Assembly: GCF_009935865.1 (NCBI RefSeq)
Contig: NZ_QWEL01000004.1
Location: 124,001-188,000, forward strand
From: Odoribacter sp. Z80
Lineage (GTDB): Bacteria > Bacteroidota > Bacteroidia > Bacteroidales > Marinifilaceae
Direction: 5' to 3'
Length of the DNA stretch: 64,000 nucleotides
Shown here: positions 1-8,746 of the stretch, piece after piece
Layout: every line of letters starts with the position of its first letter
Numbering within the stretch: position 1 is the stretch's first letter
The notes under the pieces: generated by a model
The model's input: only the letters and a program-made list of their open reading frames with translations
Told to the model about the DNA's origin: nothing
The model's database searches: none
Translations under genes and position numbers: made by a program

Positions 1-776
1 TCAATTTCTTTCTTAAGGGTATCTCTACGTTTCTCAAACTCACCACTAAGGCCTGTTTCACTTGCAATTTCATATATTTTTTGAATCTCAGATAAAGTTA
101 CTTTAGATGTTTCATGTAATTTATGTATTTTTTGGTTATTCGAATCTGATTCTTGTCTATATTTTTGAATATCCTTTGTAAGATTATCACATTCTGAGTG
201 TAATTCTTTAATATTTTCACACTTCAATAAAATATCTTTATGAACCTCAGTAATTACTCTATATAAGTCATCTATCTTACCTTTATTTTGTTCTGAAGCT
301 TTATGAAGTTTTTGAATAGCTGCTTCTATTTTCTTTAGCTCAGTTATTTTTGCTTTATAGTTCTTTCCTAATACTATAATTTCTTCATATTTAGAAGTAC
401 ATTCAGCTTTTAATTCTTTAAATTTCTTAGCATCTTTCTCTGCATTATTAGCATTAGTTGTAAATTCTTTTTTTGTTATAGCATACTTTTCCGTTAATGG
501 AAGATATTTATCTTGATAAAATTTATCTGCCTCTTTAAAATATCTTGTTATTTGGCTTTGGTCCTTTTTAAAAGCAGTTATAGCTATCCGTGTTCTCTCA
601 TTAATATCATTTAATTTTTCAATGAGAGCCTTGTATCCCTTATCATTAGATTTTATATTTTTAAAAAGCGTATCAGTTTCATGTAAAATTGAGGTTAAAG
701 AATCTTTTATTGACCTAATTTCCTCTACTAACTGACTCGCTTGCTCTCTACGCTCCTCTAAAGATATTGTTGACAT
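1..776 (-). CDS. Coiled-coil protein, AT-rich, C-terminus cut by window edge
   Basis: An open frame without stops runs from an ATG at 776 to the left edge, giving at least 258 residues; the end is missing. It starts MSTISLEERREQASQ and continues as a hydrophilic, Lys/Glu/Asn-rich chain with heptad-like spacing of Leu/Ile, so it should be largely coiled coil. No signal peptide, membrane segment or catalytic motif is visible. I do not recognise the family. The base composition (roughly 28% GC by eye) is far below that of the rest of the window, and a tRNA-T-arm-like motif and terminator lie just outside it at about 1004-1080. I infer recent transfer, perhaps as part of an island extending left. 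A long coiled coil in an AT-rich island could belong to a defence, phage or conjugation module, but nothing here proves that. Confidence 0.7.
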   Translation of the reverse strand, partial: MSTISLEERREQASQLVEEIRSIKDSLTSILHETDTLFKNIKSNDKGYKALIEKLNDINERTRIAITAFKKDQSQITRYFKEADKFYQDKYLPLTEKYAITKKEFTTNANNAEKDAKKFKELKAECTSKYEEIIVLGKNYKAKITELKKIEAAIQKLHKASEQNKGKIDDLYRVITEVHKDILLKCENIKELHSECDNLTKDIQKYRQESDSNNQKIHKLHETSKVTLSEIQKIYEIASETGLSGEFEKRRDTLKKEI

Positions 777-1047
777 AAAATAGCTATTTTATCATGCATT
801 TACCAAACACCCTGTTCTAATCACACATTCGCAATTAAATTGTAAAATTAACAAATATTTTTTATTTGAAAAATTCTCACTATATTTGCCAATAAATGTC
901 GTAAAACAACAGCAAAACACAGAAAACGGTTTGCTGCGAAATCGGTGGAGTTTGCAAAAGATACTTTTAAAACGCATTGATAATCTGAACGGTAAAAAAG
1001 GGGTTCAATCCCCGCCGAGTTCACGAAAGCAACAAGCAAAATAAAGC

Positions 1048-1086
1048 AAACTCCTGAAAATCAAGATTTTCAGGAGTTTTTCTTTA
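1048..1086 (+). terminator. Strong intrinsic terminator
   Basis: The perfect 15-bp arms AAACTCCTGAAAATC (1048-1062) and GATTTTCAGGAGTTT (1065-1079) are separated by two bases and followed by TTTCTTTAT. No plus-strand protein gene precedes it; it would end a short transcript coming from about 895 or from an RNA gene now broken. Confidence 0.8.
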
Positions 1087-1136
1087 TATAAATTTACCGG
1101 AATCCGGGCAAATCGAAGCAGTAAAAACAAATGAAA

Positions 1137-1173
1137 TCGGTGGACTTTATTCCTTCTGGTTTTAGTCCACCGA
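1137..1173 (-). terminator. Candidate terminator of the sigma-to-TlpA unit
   Basis: The perfect 10-bp inverted repeat TCGGTGGACT (1137-1146) / AGTCCACCGA (1164-1173) has a 17-nt loop. Read on the minus strand it follows the last gene of the unit (stop at 1259) by about 85 bp and is followed by TTTCATTTGTTTTT. The position suits an operon terminator; the loop is long, so confidence is moderate. Confidence 0.5.
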
Positions 1174-1258
1174 ATTAATTGTTATCCGTTGTATTAATTT
1201 TAACCCGTTAAAATTTAGTCGTATGGAACAGGATAAAATAATCTAAATGGGAAGAAAG

Positions 1259-2350
1259 CTATTTCCCCAACCGTTCTTCCACGAAAGCACGCAACTTCTC
1301 TGCACGGATATTCTTAGCCAGAATCCGATTATTTTCATCAAGGACTAAGATATACGGTACGGCATCCACATTGTACAATTTCACCACCTCACTTTTCCAG
1401 CCTTCCAGGTCGGACACATGAATCCACGGCATTCCGTCCTTTTTGATAGCCTGCGTCCAGGCGGCTTTGCGTTCATCAAGCGACACACTGATAACGGCCA
1501 GACCTTTATCCTTAAAATCGTTGTACAATTTCACCATATTGGGATTCTCCATCCGGCAAGGTCCGCACCACGAAGCCCAGAAATCAATGATTTTCAACTT
1601 TCCTTTCACACCATACAGCGATACCTGTTCGCCATCGGGCGTCGGCAGGGCGAAATCCGGTGCTTTGGCAGCAATCCCCACCTGCTCTATAGCAACAATA
1701 CGAGCTGCCAGAATGCGTCCCGGAGCAGTCGTTTTCGCTTTCTCAGACAATGAAGCATACATCTGTTTCAAAGGTACCAGCTCATTGATGCGTTCCATCC
1801 CGATAGTTTGCAAATAGGCAGCCAGCACATTATCAGCATTCCGGCGGATAAGAGCATCCATTTTACCTTTGGCCTCCTGTTGTACTTTGTTCGCCTTCTC
1901 CTGCAACTCCTTCACCGTTTTAAAATGCTTCTGCGCACCCGCTTCCGCCATCTTCTGCTTCAAGGCACGCGTTTCGCCGTTGGCCCGCAGAACAATAGCC
2001 TGATAATCCAGATATGTCTGTTGCAACTTGCCACCACGAATATCACCCTGCCCATTGCGGGTAAGAGTAGCAACATAATTTTCTCCCGGCTCCAGCATCA
2101 TCACAAATCCCCCCTCGTAACCTTCTACGACAAGATGTGCAACTACCGGTTCCGCCAATTCTCCGGCAAGAGAAAAAGTCTCTCCCGAAAATGCCGTACG
2201 CGCCAGCGTATCCATTCCCTCCGGAGTCTGTGTAAGCACCAACAAACAGCCCCTGTCCAGTTCAATTTTTCCCCCGATAGTGAACTGTTGTCCGCATACC
2301 GGCAAAGCCAGAAACAAAAAAGGAAATAAATATTTCAAGATATTTTTCAT
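1259..2350 (-). CDS. TlpA-family thiol:disulfide oxidoreductase, exported
   Basis: 363 residues from the ATG at 2350; two further ATGs directly upstream (2353, 2356) are equally possible. The N-terminus MKNILKYLFPFLFLALPVCG is a signal peptide. Residues ~20-110 resemble the DUF4369 region that often precedes TlpA domains in Bacteroidota, residues ~130-210 are helical and charged, and ~228-363 form a thioredoxin fold with the redox motif WCGPC at 261-265 and the cis-proline (AVPY) near 332. It should reduce or reshuffle disulfides in the periplasm. It is the last gene of the long minus-strand unit, 44-50 bp after the PorV-like gene, and one of two TlpA-like genes in it. Substrate unknown; helping with Cys-containing imported peptides or secreted proteins is an inference. 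Confidence 0.88.
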   Translation of the reverse strand: MKNILKYLFPFLFLALPVCGQQFTIGGKIELDRGCLLVLTQTPEGMDTLARTAFSGETFSLAGELAEPVVAHLVVEGYEGGFVMMLEPGENYVATLTRNGQGDIRGGKLQQTYLDYQAIVLRANGETRALKQKMAEAGAQKHFKTVKELQEKANKVQQEAKGKMDALIRRNADNVLAAYLQTIGMERINELVPLKQMYASLSEKAKTTAPGRILAARIVAIEQVGIAAKAPDFALPTPDGEQVSLYGVKGKLKIIDFWASWCGPCRMENPNMVKLYNDFKDKGLAVISVSLDERKAAWTQAIKKDGMPWIHVSDLEGWKSEVVKLYNVDAVPYILVLDENNRILAKNIRAEKLRAFVEERLGK

Positions 2351-2399
2351 CATCATTTCAAAATTAAATACAGAGAGTGCCCGAAGGCACCCTCCTGCT

Positions 2400-3368
2400 C
2401 TATCGTATAAACCAATCCAAATCAATGGCAACAGCCACCTGCCAGGTATTTTTCAGAAAACTGTTGGTCTCCGGAAGCAAATAAGCAAAATCAGCACGGA
2501 CATGACAAAGATTCACGCCGCATCCCACCGTTCCGTAACGCTGCATCCGGTTGTTCTCCTCTCCCCAATGATAACCGCCACGCACAAATACCTTATCACA
2601 GGCCGCATACTCCAAGCCGGCCGCCCATTCCCAACAGGTGTTGGGCAACACACGACAACCAGCATCCAATGTGCCCTGCAACCGATGCTTATCAAAGGCA
2701 TGATTTATCATTCCGCCCACACTCACTTTAGCCGGTTGGTCGTATTTTCCATGTCCGTAGTCGATTTTAGTACCAAAATTAGCGGCCTGCAATCCTACCG
2801 CCCACAACGATTTCTCCGAACCAGCCAACGTATGACGGTAATACACACCCAAATCAAAAGCTGCGGCATTCGCTATGGCGTCCTTCTCCACACCGCTTAA
2901 ATCGGAATGCACAAAACGGACTGTTGCGCCAACCGATAATCCTTTTACCAACTGACGGGCATACCCGGCCTCTACACTCCAATCCTTAGGGGTGAACGTT
3001 CCATTGTTTTCCAAAAGGTCAATCTCTGCGTGTTTAAAATAGCGGAAACCAGCAGTAATCCCCTGTTTATCATCAATATTATAATATCCGCCCACACCAT
3101 GAAGGTCGTTACCTTCCGTCAATTCACGCATCCAGGGAGTAAAACTGTATCCGATTTCAGCTTTCTTGGCCGAAAATACACTCTTGGCAGCATTGCGCCA
3201 CACAGAAAAAGCATTGGCCGAAGAGGCAACACCCGTATTTCCCATGCCGACACCCCGCACATCCGGCGTCAGATCCGGAAACTGCACAGCTCCCGCATTG
3301 CTTTGTCCGGATACCGCAAAGGCACCCAGAACAAGCAATGAAAATAAACTATATCTCAATTTATTCAT
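2400..3368 (-). CDS. PorV-like outer membrane protein of type IX secretion
   Basis: 322 residues with a signal peptide (MNKLRYSLFSLLVLGAFAVS). The mature start has the pattern of the PorV/PorQ family: RGVGMGNTGVASS, a WRNAAK segment, then GYSFTPWMREL, followed by repeated beta-hairpin strands with alternating hydrophobic residues and aromatic girdles typical of a FadL-like barrel. In type IX secretion PorV is the outer-membrane shuttle that takes cargo from the translocon to the PorU sortase. Here the gene lies 4 bp downstream of a serine protease with a T9SS-type C-terminal domain, so it may serve that cargo specifically. A dedicated paralogue or the main PorV cannot be told apart from one window. 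Confidence 0.75.
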   Translation of the reverse strand: MNKLRYSLFSLLVLGAFAVSGQSNAGAVQFPDLTPDVRGVGMGNTGVASSANAFSVWRNAAKSVFSAKKAEIGYSFTPWMRELTEGNDLHGVGGYYNIDDKQGITAGFRYFKHAEIDLLENNGTFTPKDWSVEAGYARQLVKGLSVGATVRFVHSDLSGVEKDAIANAAAFDLGVYYRHTLAGSEKSLWAVGLQAANFGTKIDYGHGKYDQPAKVSVGGMINHAFDKHRLQGTLDAGCRVLPNTCWEWAAGLEYAACDKVFVRGGYHWGEENNRMQRYGTVGCGVNLCHVRADFAYLLPETNSFLKNTWQVAVAIDLDWFIR

Positions 3369-3372
3369 GGTA

Positions 3373-5406
3373 TTACAATTTTATAATATTCTTGGTTATC
3401 GTTTTATTATTGCAGGTCAGTCTCAAAACATAGTTTCCTCCATCCACTCCCGAAAGATCAAGAATGCCCGGCTCACTCAATGAGATCGTCATATTATCCC
3501 GAAGAACCAAATTACCGGATGTATCAAACAACTCTGCCTTTACCGCACCACTGAACGTCATACTGGCACGAACAGTCAATTTATCCACCACATTCGTTTC
3601 TATTTCCACCTCTTTGAATAATTCCGGCAAAAGTTTCACAGGTATCTGTACGGACGTCGAAAGATTCGACTCATCTGTCACCGTCAGTACGATAACATGA
3701 TCCCCTGCTTTACAATTCCTATTATTCAATGAAAGCACTATCTTATCGCCATTCCGGGTGTGGGTAACCGAACCGGTAGGGTCGTCCACCATATAGGTCA
3801 TCTCTTCACCATTGCGTTCCTCAACGGTGAATTCATACTCATCCCTGTCCCCGTAATAATAGATACCTGTTTGCGAAAAATCTTTGTCATAAGAAACAAA
3901 AGGCGGATAATTCACCTGCTCCGGTGTAATCTGCAAAGCCAACAACGCATTTACACATCCTACCCCCAGTTTACCTTCATATCCGGGATTATGTTCATAC
4001 ACCGGTTTCACTCCATGCAGCAGGCGATATTCAACATCATAAGGAGTAAAACCCGGTCCTCCGTATTTAGATACAATCAATGCTGCAACACCGGCCACAA
4101 CAGGTGTCGCCATAGAGGTTCCCGCTGCATATCCGAACAAACTGTTATAATTCCAATTCTTAGCTTCCAACGTACTGTAAATACCTGTATTGCCTCCTTC
4201 GCCACCCGGAGCGGAAATATCCACCCAGGAACCATAATTGGAATAGGCAGCCTTCTTCATATCATGACGCAGTGCCGCCACAGCCATCACATTATCCAAA
4301 GAAGCCGGATAATATTCTTCCAGTTCCTGTCCTTCATTACCGGCAGAAGCCAATACAAGACCTCCACGCATCGGCCCCGTCTGATTTCCGTTTTCATCCA
4401 TCCCCGCATAGGTCACAAAGTAATTTACAGCATCCTGCAACGCCTTGCGGTTGTTTTTATTGACTTTTACACTCCAACTGTTATTACAAATCACAGCACC
4501 ATTATCAGCGGCATATTTTATAGCCGTTGGTCCACCACTGCTAAGGCAAGCCATCAACCGAACCCCATTCTGATTATTGTCCCCCCCCGCAATTCCGCAA
4601 ACCGGCCAACCGTTATTATTTTTTGCCGCAATAATTCCTGCCACATGCGTACCGTGACCGTCTGCATCCTGCTGATTAGCCACGCCGTAACCATACACAT
4701 CGTCCACATACCCGTTATTATCATTATCCACTCCGTCGGGCCAGTCATTGTAATTTACCCATAAATTAGGACGCAATTCCGCGTGCCCTACATCCACTTT
4801 CGTATCCACAACGGCGACAATCACCTCTTTTCTCCCCTTCTCAATTTCCCAAGCCTCAACCGCATCTATATCCGAAGATACTGCCAATGGTCCGAGTTCA
4901 CGCTCCAAGTCAGAACCTGCATACTGCAAAAACCACTGCCGACCGAACCAAGGGTCATAGTAAGGAAATTGTACGGCATCAGCTGTAGGCAGACACACCG
5001 GTTCCACATCCGTTATTTCAGAAACGCCTGACAAAACACGAGCAGCCAAATCCAAATTGACTTCCTCATCAAAATAGATTTTATACCATAAATGCAAGCC
5101 GGCCTTCCGCGTACGTGCTTCAAATTTCCCGGCGTAAGGGAACAAACGCTCCACACGCACACCCCCTATACGATTGACAGCCTCTGTCAATTCGTTGTTA
5201 TCCGTCTCCAACCCGGCAGCAGTAGGCGTTACCTCCAAATCTTGCGACAGCTCACGGAATTTGACTTGCAACTGGCCTTTTACATTACCCGCATAACCAG
5301 GAACAACCGAAAAATCATCCCGCGGTACCGTCACATTAAGTTCCTCTTTCTGGCAAGCTACAACCAGCAGAACCACCAACGTATATATTAACTTACTCTT
5401 TATCAT
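3373..5406 (-). CDS. Subtilisin-like (S8) protease with lipobox and T9SS C-terminal domain
   Basis: 677 residues. The N-terminus ends in VVLLVVAC (Cys18), a lipobox. A propeptide-like region spans ~30-140. The S8 catalytic domain follows with Asp201 in VVDTKVDVGH, His251 in DGHGTHVAG, oxyanion Asn357 in SAGNEG and the nucleophile Ser431 in GTSMATP. Residues ~500-595 look like a beta-sandwich, and ~603-677 form a type A sorting domain ending in GGNYVLRL...TKNIIKL. It should be displayed at or released from the cell surface through type IX secretion and cleave extracellular protein. Its ATG overlaps the stop of the upstream PKD-like gene by 4 bp (ATGA), implying translational coupling. The coding strand carries a run of eight G (4581-4588). 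Having both a lipobox and a sorting domain is uncommon. Confidence 0.9.
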   Translation of the reverse strand: MIKSKLIYTLVVLLVVACQKEELNVTVPRDDFSVVPGYAGNVKGQLQVKFRELSQDLEVTPTAAGLETDNNELTEAVNRIGGVRVERLFPYAGKFEARTRKAGLHLWYKIYFDEEVNLDLAARVLSGVSEITDVEPVCLPTADAVQFPYYDPWFGRQWFLQYAGSDLERELGPLAVSSDIDAVEAWEIEKGRKEVIVAVVDTKVDVGHAELRPNLWVNYNDWPDGVDNDNNGYVDDVYGYGVANQQDADGHGTHVAGIIAAKNNNGWPVCGIAGGDNNQNGVRLMACLSSGGPTAIKYAADNGAVICNNSWSVKVNKNNRKALQDAVNYFVTYAGMDENGNQTGPMRGGLVLASAGNEGQELEEYYPASLDNVMAVAALRHDMKKAAYSNYGSWVDISAPGGEGGNTGIYSTLEAKNWNYNSLFGYAAGTSMATPVVAGVAALIVSKYGGPGFTPYDVEYRLLHGVKPVYEHNPGYEGKLGVGCVNALLALQITPEQVNYPPFVSYDKDFSQTGIYYYGDRDEYEFTVEERNGEEMTYMVDDPTGSVTHTRNGDKIVLSLNNRNCKAGDHVIVLTVTDESNLSTSVQIPVKLLPELFKEVEIETNVVDKLTVRASMTFSGAVKAELFDTSGNLVLRDNMTISLSEPGILDLSGVDGGNYVLRLTCNNKTITKNIIKL

Positions 5407-6908
5407 AACATAATACGATTAATTAAAGTAAAACAAATATCCTGGATCGGACCAAAACCCGTAAATACGTGAACATCCTCCACATCACCGGCATTGCTCA
5501 GCACAACTTCATGTAATTCTCCTTCTGTTCCCTTATCAACGACAACACCCAAGAAACGCATAAAATCATTCTTTCCGACATTCGACCTTTCATTAATCCG
5601 GAATTTCAAACGGGTAATCGGTGCACCTGCGTCGTATAACTCCTCAGCCTCTCTTCCGGCCACATTATAACGGTACACTTTAGAACCCACTGTATAAAAA
5701 AATTGATTCTCAAAAGCCTGCGTCGTTGCGAACTTCGTAGTTTTATCAATGGTTAATTCCCCGATAGAATCCCGCGTAAACTTATTTCCATCAGAATCAT
5801 AATGATAAGTCCAATAATACCCCGTTGACTGTTCCCTGACCAAGGCCAAGGCCACTCTTCCTTTATTATCTCCTTCCGGTAACACATTATCCAAACCTAA
5901 CCAAACCACTTCTTTGTCCGTCCAATCATACTCTTTATCCTCCACCTCATAAACCGCACCATCACCTCCCGGAAGATACATGAACTTCTTCTGTTCATCA
6001 TCCCAAATACAAACTACATTCGATTCTGATGACATAACCAGCTTGGAAGCACGGCACCCTCCCTTGACTAAACCCAGATAAGGGTCGAGAAATACTCCGT
6101 CATTACTAGTTGTGGTATAATAAAAATTATAATCTTTATCCACCAATAAAGGAATTCCACCCACAGGACTCCCATCCATACCATACCACAACTCATGGTC
6201 CTCGTTCTGTAACTTCTGTGAGAAAAGTTCCTTATTGGTTCTTTTTACCTGCATGGCAAAAGGATCCAGTGCCAATAAACTGTCTGCAGTAATTACATAC
6301 ATACATTCCGGAGCCGTATTATTCTTCAATCCCAGCGGAGAATAAATCAATCCGACAGCATCTTGGAAACGAGGAGCATTCCCCATATCAGTCCAGGCAT
6401 TCTCCGTATAAACATAATGAAGTGAATCCGGATCTTCCACAGCCGAAATACGCCGCTCCGATTCCTCACCGTTTAATACAAGCCAGCTATCTATATAGGG
6501 ATTCACTGTCCGCATAGTTAATGCGGCATAAGTACTCACATTCGTAGTTGCATCCGTCAGACAAAAACGAACAGCATAAGTCTTTGTCTTTTGGGCAGGA
6601 AAAGTGAGAGTCAGTTCTTTCGTAGTGACCGAATCGACTATCATCTCTCCGTCTTCACTATGTGAAACTACCCACAAATACTCCAGAGCATCCTCATTAT
6701 TCAGCAGAGTTTGGGTCACGACAGGAGAAAAGACAACATCAAAATCAGTTGTTCGTACCTTAAAACGATAAGAACCATTATCACTTTCAGGCTGTATCAC
6801 GAAACTTACCGTATTGATATCCTTGTAGTCATAGTTGCCTTTGTCGTCATAACATCCGAGCAATCCACCCAAAAGAAGAAAAATCAATATCAAAAATATA
6901 TTTTTCAT
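5403..6908 (-). CDS. PKD-like family surface lipoprotein
   Basis: 501 residues. It begins with a hydrophobic segment and the lipobox GGLLGC, then CYDDKGNYDYKDIN, the typical start of the PKD-like lipoproteins found beside SusC/SusD pairs. Residues ~35-140 are predicted Ig/PKD-like beta-sandwich; the rest is rich in YY, WVV and DxD strands and may form a propeller-like ligand-binding body. No enzyme motif is seen. It sits 14 bp after the DUF4843 gene and overlaps the S8 protease gene by 4 bp. By analogy with other SusCD loci it is probably an exposed binding protein that works with the SusCD transporter; the ligand is unknown. Confidence 0.8.
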   Translation of the reverse strand: MKNIFLILIFLLLGGLLGCYDDKGNYDYKDINTVSFVIQPESDNGSYRFKVRTTDFDVVFSPVVTQTLLNNEDALEYLWVVSHSEDGEMIVDSVTTKELTLTFPAQKTKTYAVRFCLTDATTNVSTYAALTMRTVNPYIDSWLVLNGEESERRISAVEDPDSLHYVYTENAWTDMGNAPRFQDAVGLIYSPLGLKNNTAPECMYVITADSLLALDPFAMQVKRTNKELFSQKLQNEDHELWYGMDGSPVGGIPLLVDKDYNFYYTTTSNDGVFLDPYLGLVKGGCRASKLVMSSESNVVCIWDDEQKKFMYLPGGDGAVYEVEDKEYDWTDKEVVWLGLDNVLPEGDNKGRVALALVREQSTGYYWTYHYDSDGNKFTRDSIGELTIDKTTKFATTQAFENQFFYTVGSKVYRYNVAGREAEELYDAGAPITRLKFRINERSNVGKNDFMRFLGVVVDKGTEGELHEVVLSNAGDVEDVHVFTGFGPIQDICFTLINRIML

Positions 6909-6922
6909 ATTGTGAAATTTTA

Positions 6923-8722
6923 TCAGTTAAAATTAAAAGGCAAATCGGGGTCATTCTTTTCGTTGTATTCCTTCAAAGCATCGGTTAACAATTTTTGGGC
7001 TTGGCTTTTCCCCATCATATAATCCCAAGAATCACCAAATCCGGGAATATTTCGGAACAAAACCCACAAAACAAACGTCTTTTTCGCATCGGAATATTCA
7101 CCCCAAACATCTGAATACTTGTCCCAATAATACCATTTGCCATCGGTAACCGGGAAATCATTCACCAGTGTTTCACCCGTCTTCTGATTATACCACCCAA
7201 CACAACAACGGAATACAGTAGCCCAATGTTCTCCTATTTTACTCGTCCACCATTGACCTCCTTGAAATTCATTAATGACATACTCGCAATATGCCTCTTT
7301 CTCTTCCGAGTACTCACCTAACAAATTAACATCCCACCAAGCCGGTTTAGAAGGAAAATCGGTAATCTCATTACCCGGGTGGCTTGCATTGTAACTTTTA
7401 ATCTCGGCTGCTATCCGCGGTACAATATTGAGAACCACGGAACTGTTTCCGTCTTTCAAGATATTTATGTTGTACTCTCCCCATTGCATATTATTATTCA
7501 GCACGGCTTCCACCACGATATCCCGTTTCACCGACGAATAGGGTCCGAACAAGTCTTCAAAATACCCCCACCAGTCCGGTTTACCCTCATCTATAAACTC
7601 ATAGTTCAAAGGTTCATTGGGATTTTCAATATTATGCCGGTCCAGAATTCTGCGCAATACGGACGATGCGTAATCCCAAGTCGTTTCCCCGATTTGATAT
7701 TTACTCCTTGGGAAAAGATTCAGTACCACAAACTCCTGTTTATCCAACGTCCAATCTCCTAAAAAAGATTCCCTCCACCAAGTTGAACGTTCTGTATTTC
7801 TCGGGAAAGTAATCCCAGGTCGTTCCGTCTCGGCCAACTCTTCGCGAAACCGTAAATTCCACCATTCCAATTTCGAATTTGCCAGCAACTCTTCCTCTTT
7901 ATCCCCGTAATTTTCTATCATCTCCTGAATAAATCCATATTTCTCTATGGAAAATTCTCCTAACCATTTGTCTTGGTCATCCCACCACACGTATTTCGGC
8001 ATATTGGGAAAACTGAATTTCTTCTGCTCTTCTTCCGGAACAGAGGCATTAAACGCCTCCAACGCAGCCCGCAAATCGGCATTGTACAAATCCGTCCGCG
8101 ACCACATGCGATAATTTGACCGGCTGAATAATTTGTTGCCAATAGTTACCATAAAGGCATATTTTTCCGGGTCAAATTCCCCCAACCATTCTTCCCGGTA
8201 ACGCCAATCGGCAGGTTCATCATAACGGTCCGATATATTCAACCGATATACAGAACACTCTTCCGCTCCTTTCTCAAAGAACGCATCGTCTCCCTCCGAA
8301 TCTATCGCTACACCTATAGTGTAATTTCCCCTGCCTTTCGGACGCAAAACGGTAAACACGACCGTATCAATCAACTGATTGGGAGCCAGACTATAATAAG
8401 GCTCAAAACGGACCTCTGCCACCTTGGACGAATCTTGACCTTCCACCAAGACAGATTTCAATTTATAAGGCCGTTCGTCAGGTGTAGGAAAACCCTGCAG
8501 TTGCAAAATGGCAGTCATCTGGATCTCTTGCAGCGAATCTCCCCAGTAATAATTCGAATCTTTCCGGACTTCATAGGCCGTCGCAAAATTAAAGTCGCGG
8601 GTTCTCTCATAATTCCGATCGAACTGTATGGCATCTTTCTCCTGGGAATACTGCACAAGGTCATCCTCCTGACAAGCCATTATCCCGCAAAAGAATATTA
8701 TATATATGTATACTTTATTCAT
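6923..8722 (-). CDS. DUF4843-type lipoprotein with six tandem ~70-residue repeats
   Basis: 599 residues with a lipobox at FFCGIMAC (Cys17). Residues ~18-165 match the start of DUF4843 lipoproteins (sandwich with a YRLNISDRYDEPADW linker). After it a module recurs: WLGEFDPEKYAF (179-190), WLGEFSIEKYGF (253-264), LGDWTLDKQEF (321-331), LFGPYSSVKRDI (391-402), LLGEYSEEKEAY (467-478) and VWGEYSDAKKTF (539-550). Copies 2-6 are each preceded by a Pro- and Trp-rich lead such as FP...WWD, and spacing is about 68-76 residues. Family members I know end after one such unit, near 230-260 residues, so this one seems expanded. It is probably a surface lipoprotein of the SusCD system. It lies between susD and the PKD-like gene with short gaps. 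Confidence 0.8.
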   Translation of the reverse strand: MNKVYIYIIFFCGIMACQEDDLVQYSQEKDAIQFDRNYERTRDFNFATAYEVRKDSNYYWGDSLQEIQMTAILQLQGFPTPDERPYKLKSVLVEGQDSSKVAEVRFEPYYSLAPNQLIDTVVFTVLRPKGRGNYTIGVAIDSEGDDAFFEKGAEECSVYRLNISDRYDEPADWRYREEWLGEFDPEKYAFMVTIGNKLFSRSNYRMWSRTDLYNADLRAALEAFNASVPEEEQKKFSFPNMPKYVWWDDQDKWLGEFSIEKYGFIQEMIENYGDKEEELLANSKLEWWNLRFREELAETERPGITFPRNTERSTWWRESFLGDWTLDKQEFVVLNLFPRSKYQIGETTWDYASSVLRRILDRHNIENPNEPLNYEFIDEGKPDWWGYFEDLFGPYSSVKRDIVVEAVLNNNMQWGEYNINILKDGNSSVVLNIVPRIAAEIKSYNASHPGNEITDFPSKPAWWDVNLLGEYSEEKEAYCEYVINEFQGGQWWTSKIGEHWATVFRCCVGWYNQKTGETLVNDFPVTDGKWYYWDKYSDVWGEYSDAKKTFVLWVLFRNIPGFGDSWDYMMGKSQAQKLLTDALKEYNEKNDPDLPFNFN

Positions 8723-8746
8723 CTTCTTGTCGTTTTTATGGTATAA

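Larger units (their letters stand above)
777..1258. other. Non-coding stretch between the AT-rich gene and the large minus-strand unit
   Basis: About 480 bp without a credible gene. It holds a TATATTTG -7-like box at 881-888 (+), a T-arm-like GGGGTTCAATCCCC at about 1009-1022, a perfect-stem terminator at 1048-1079, an inverted repeat at 1137-1173, and a 12-bp direct repeat GAAATCGGTGGA at 938-949 and 1133-1144. Short frames on the minus strand here look like chance. The composition changes from AT-rich on the left to typical on the right, so a recombination boundary lies somewhere inside. Confidence 0.6.

Noticed and set aside
985-1025. A complete tRNA or tmRNA gene around the T-arm-like motif
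   Set aside because: There is no acceptor, D or anticodon arm upstream and the T stem pairs over only 3-4 bases. At most it is a fragment.
1443-5391. Plus-strand frames of 100-330 codons opposite the TlpA, PorV-like and S8 genes
   Set aside because: They lie wholly antisense to well-supported genes and have no domain, signal peptide or codon preference.
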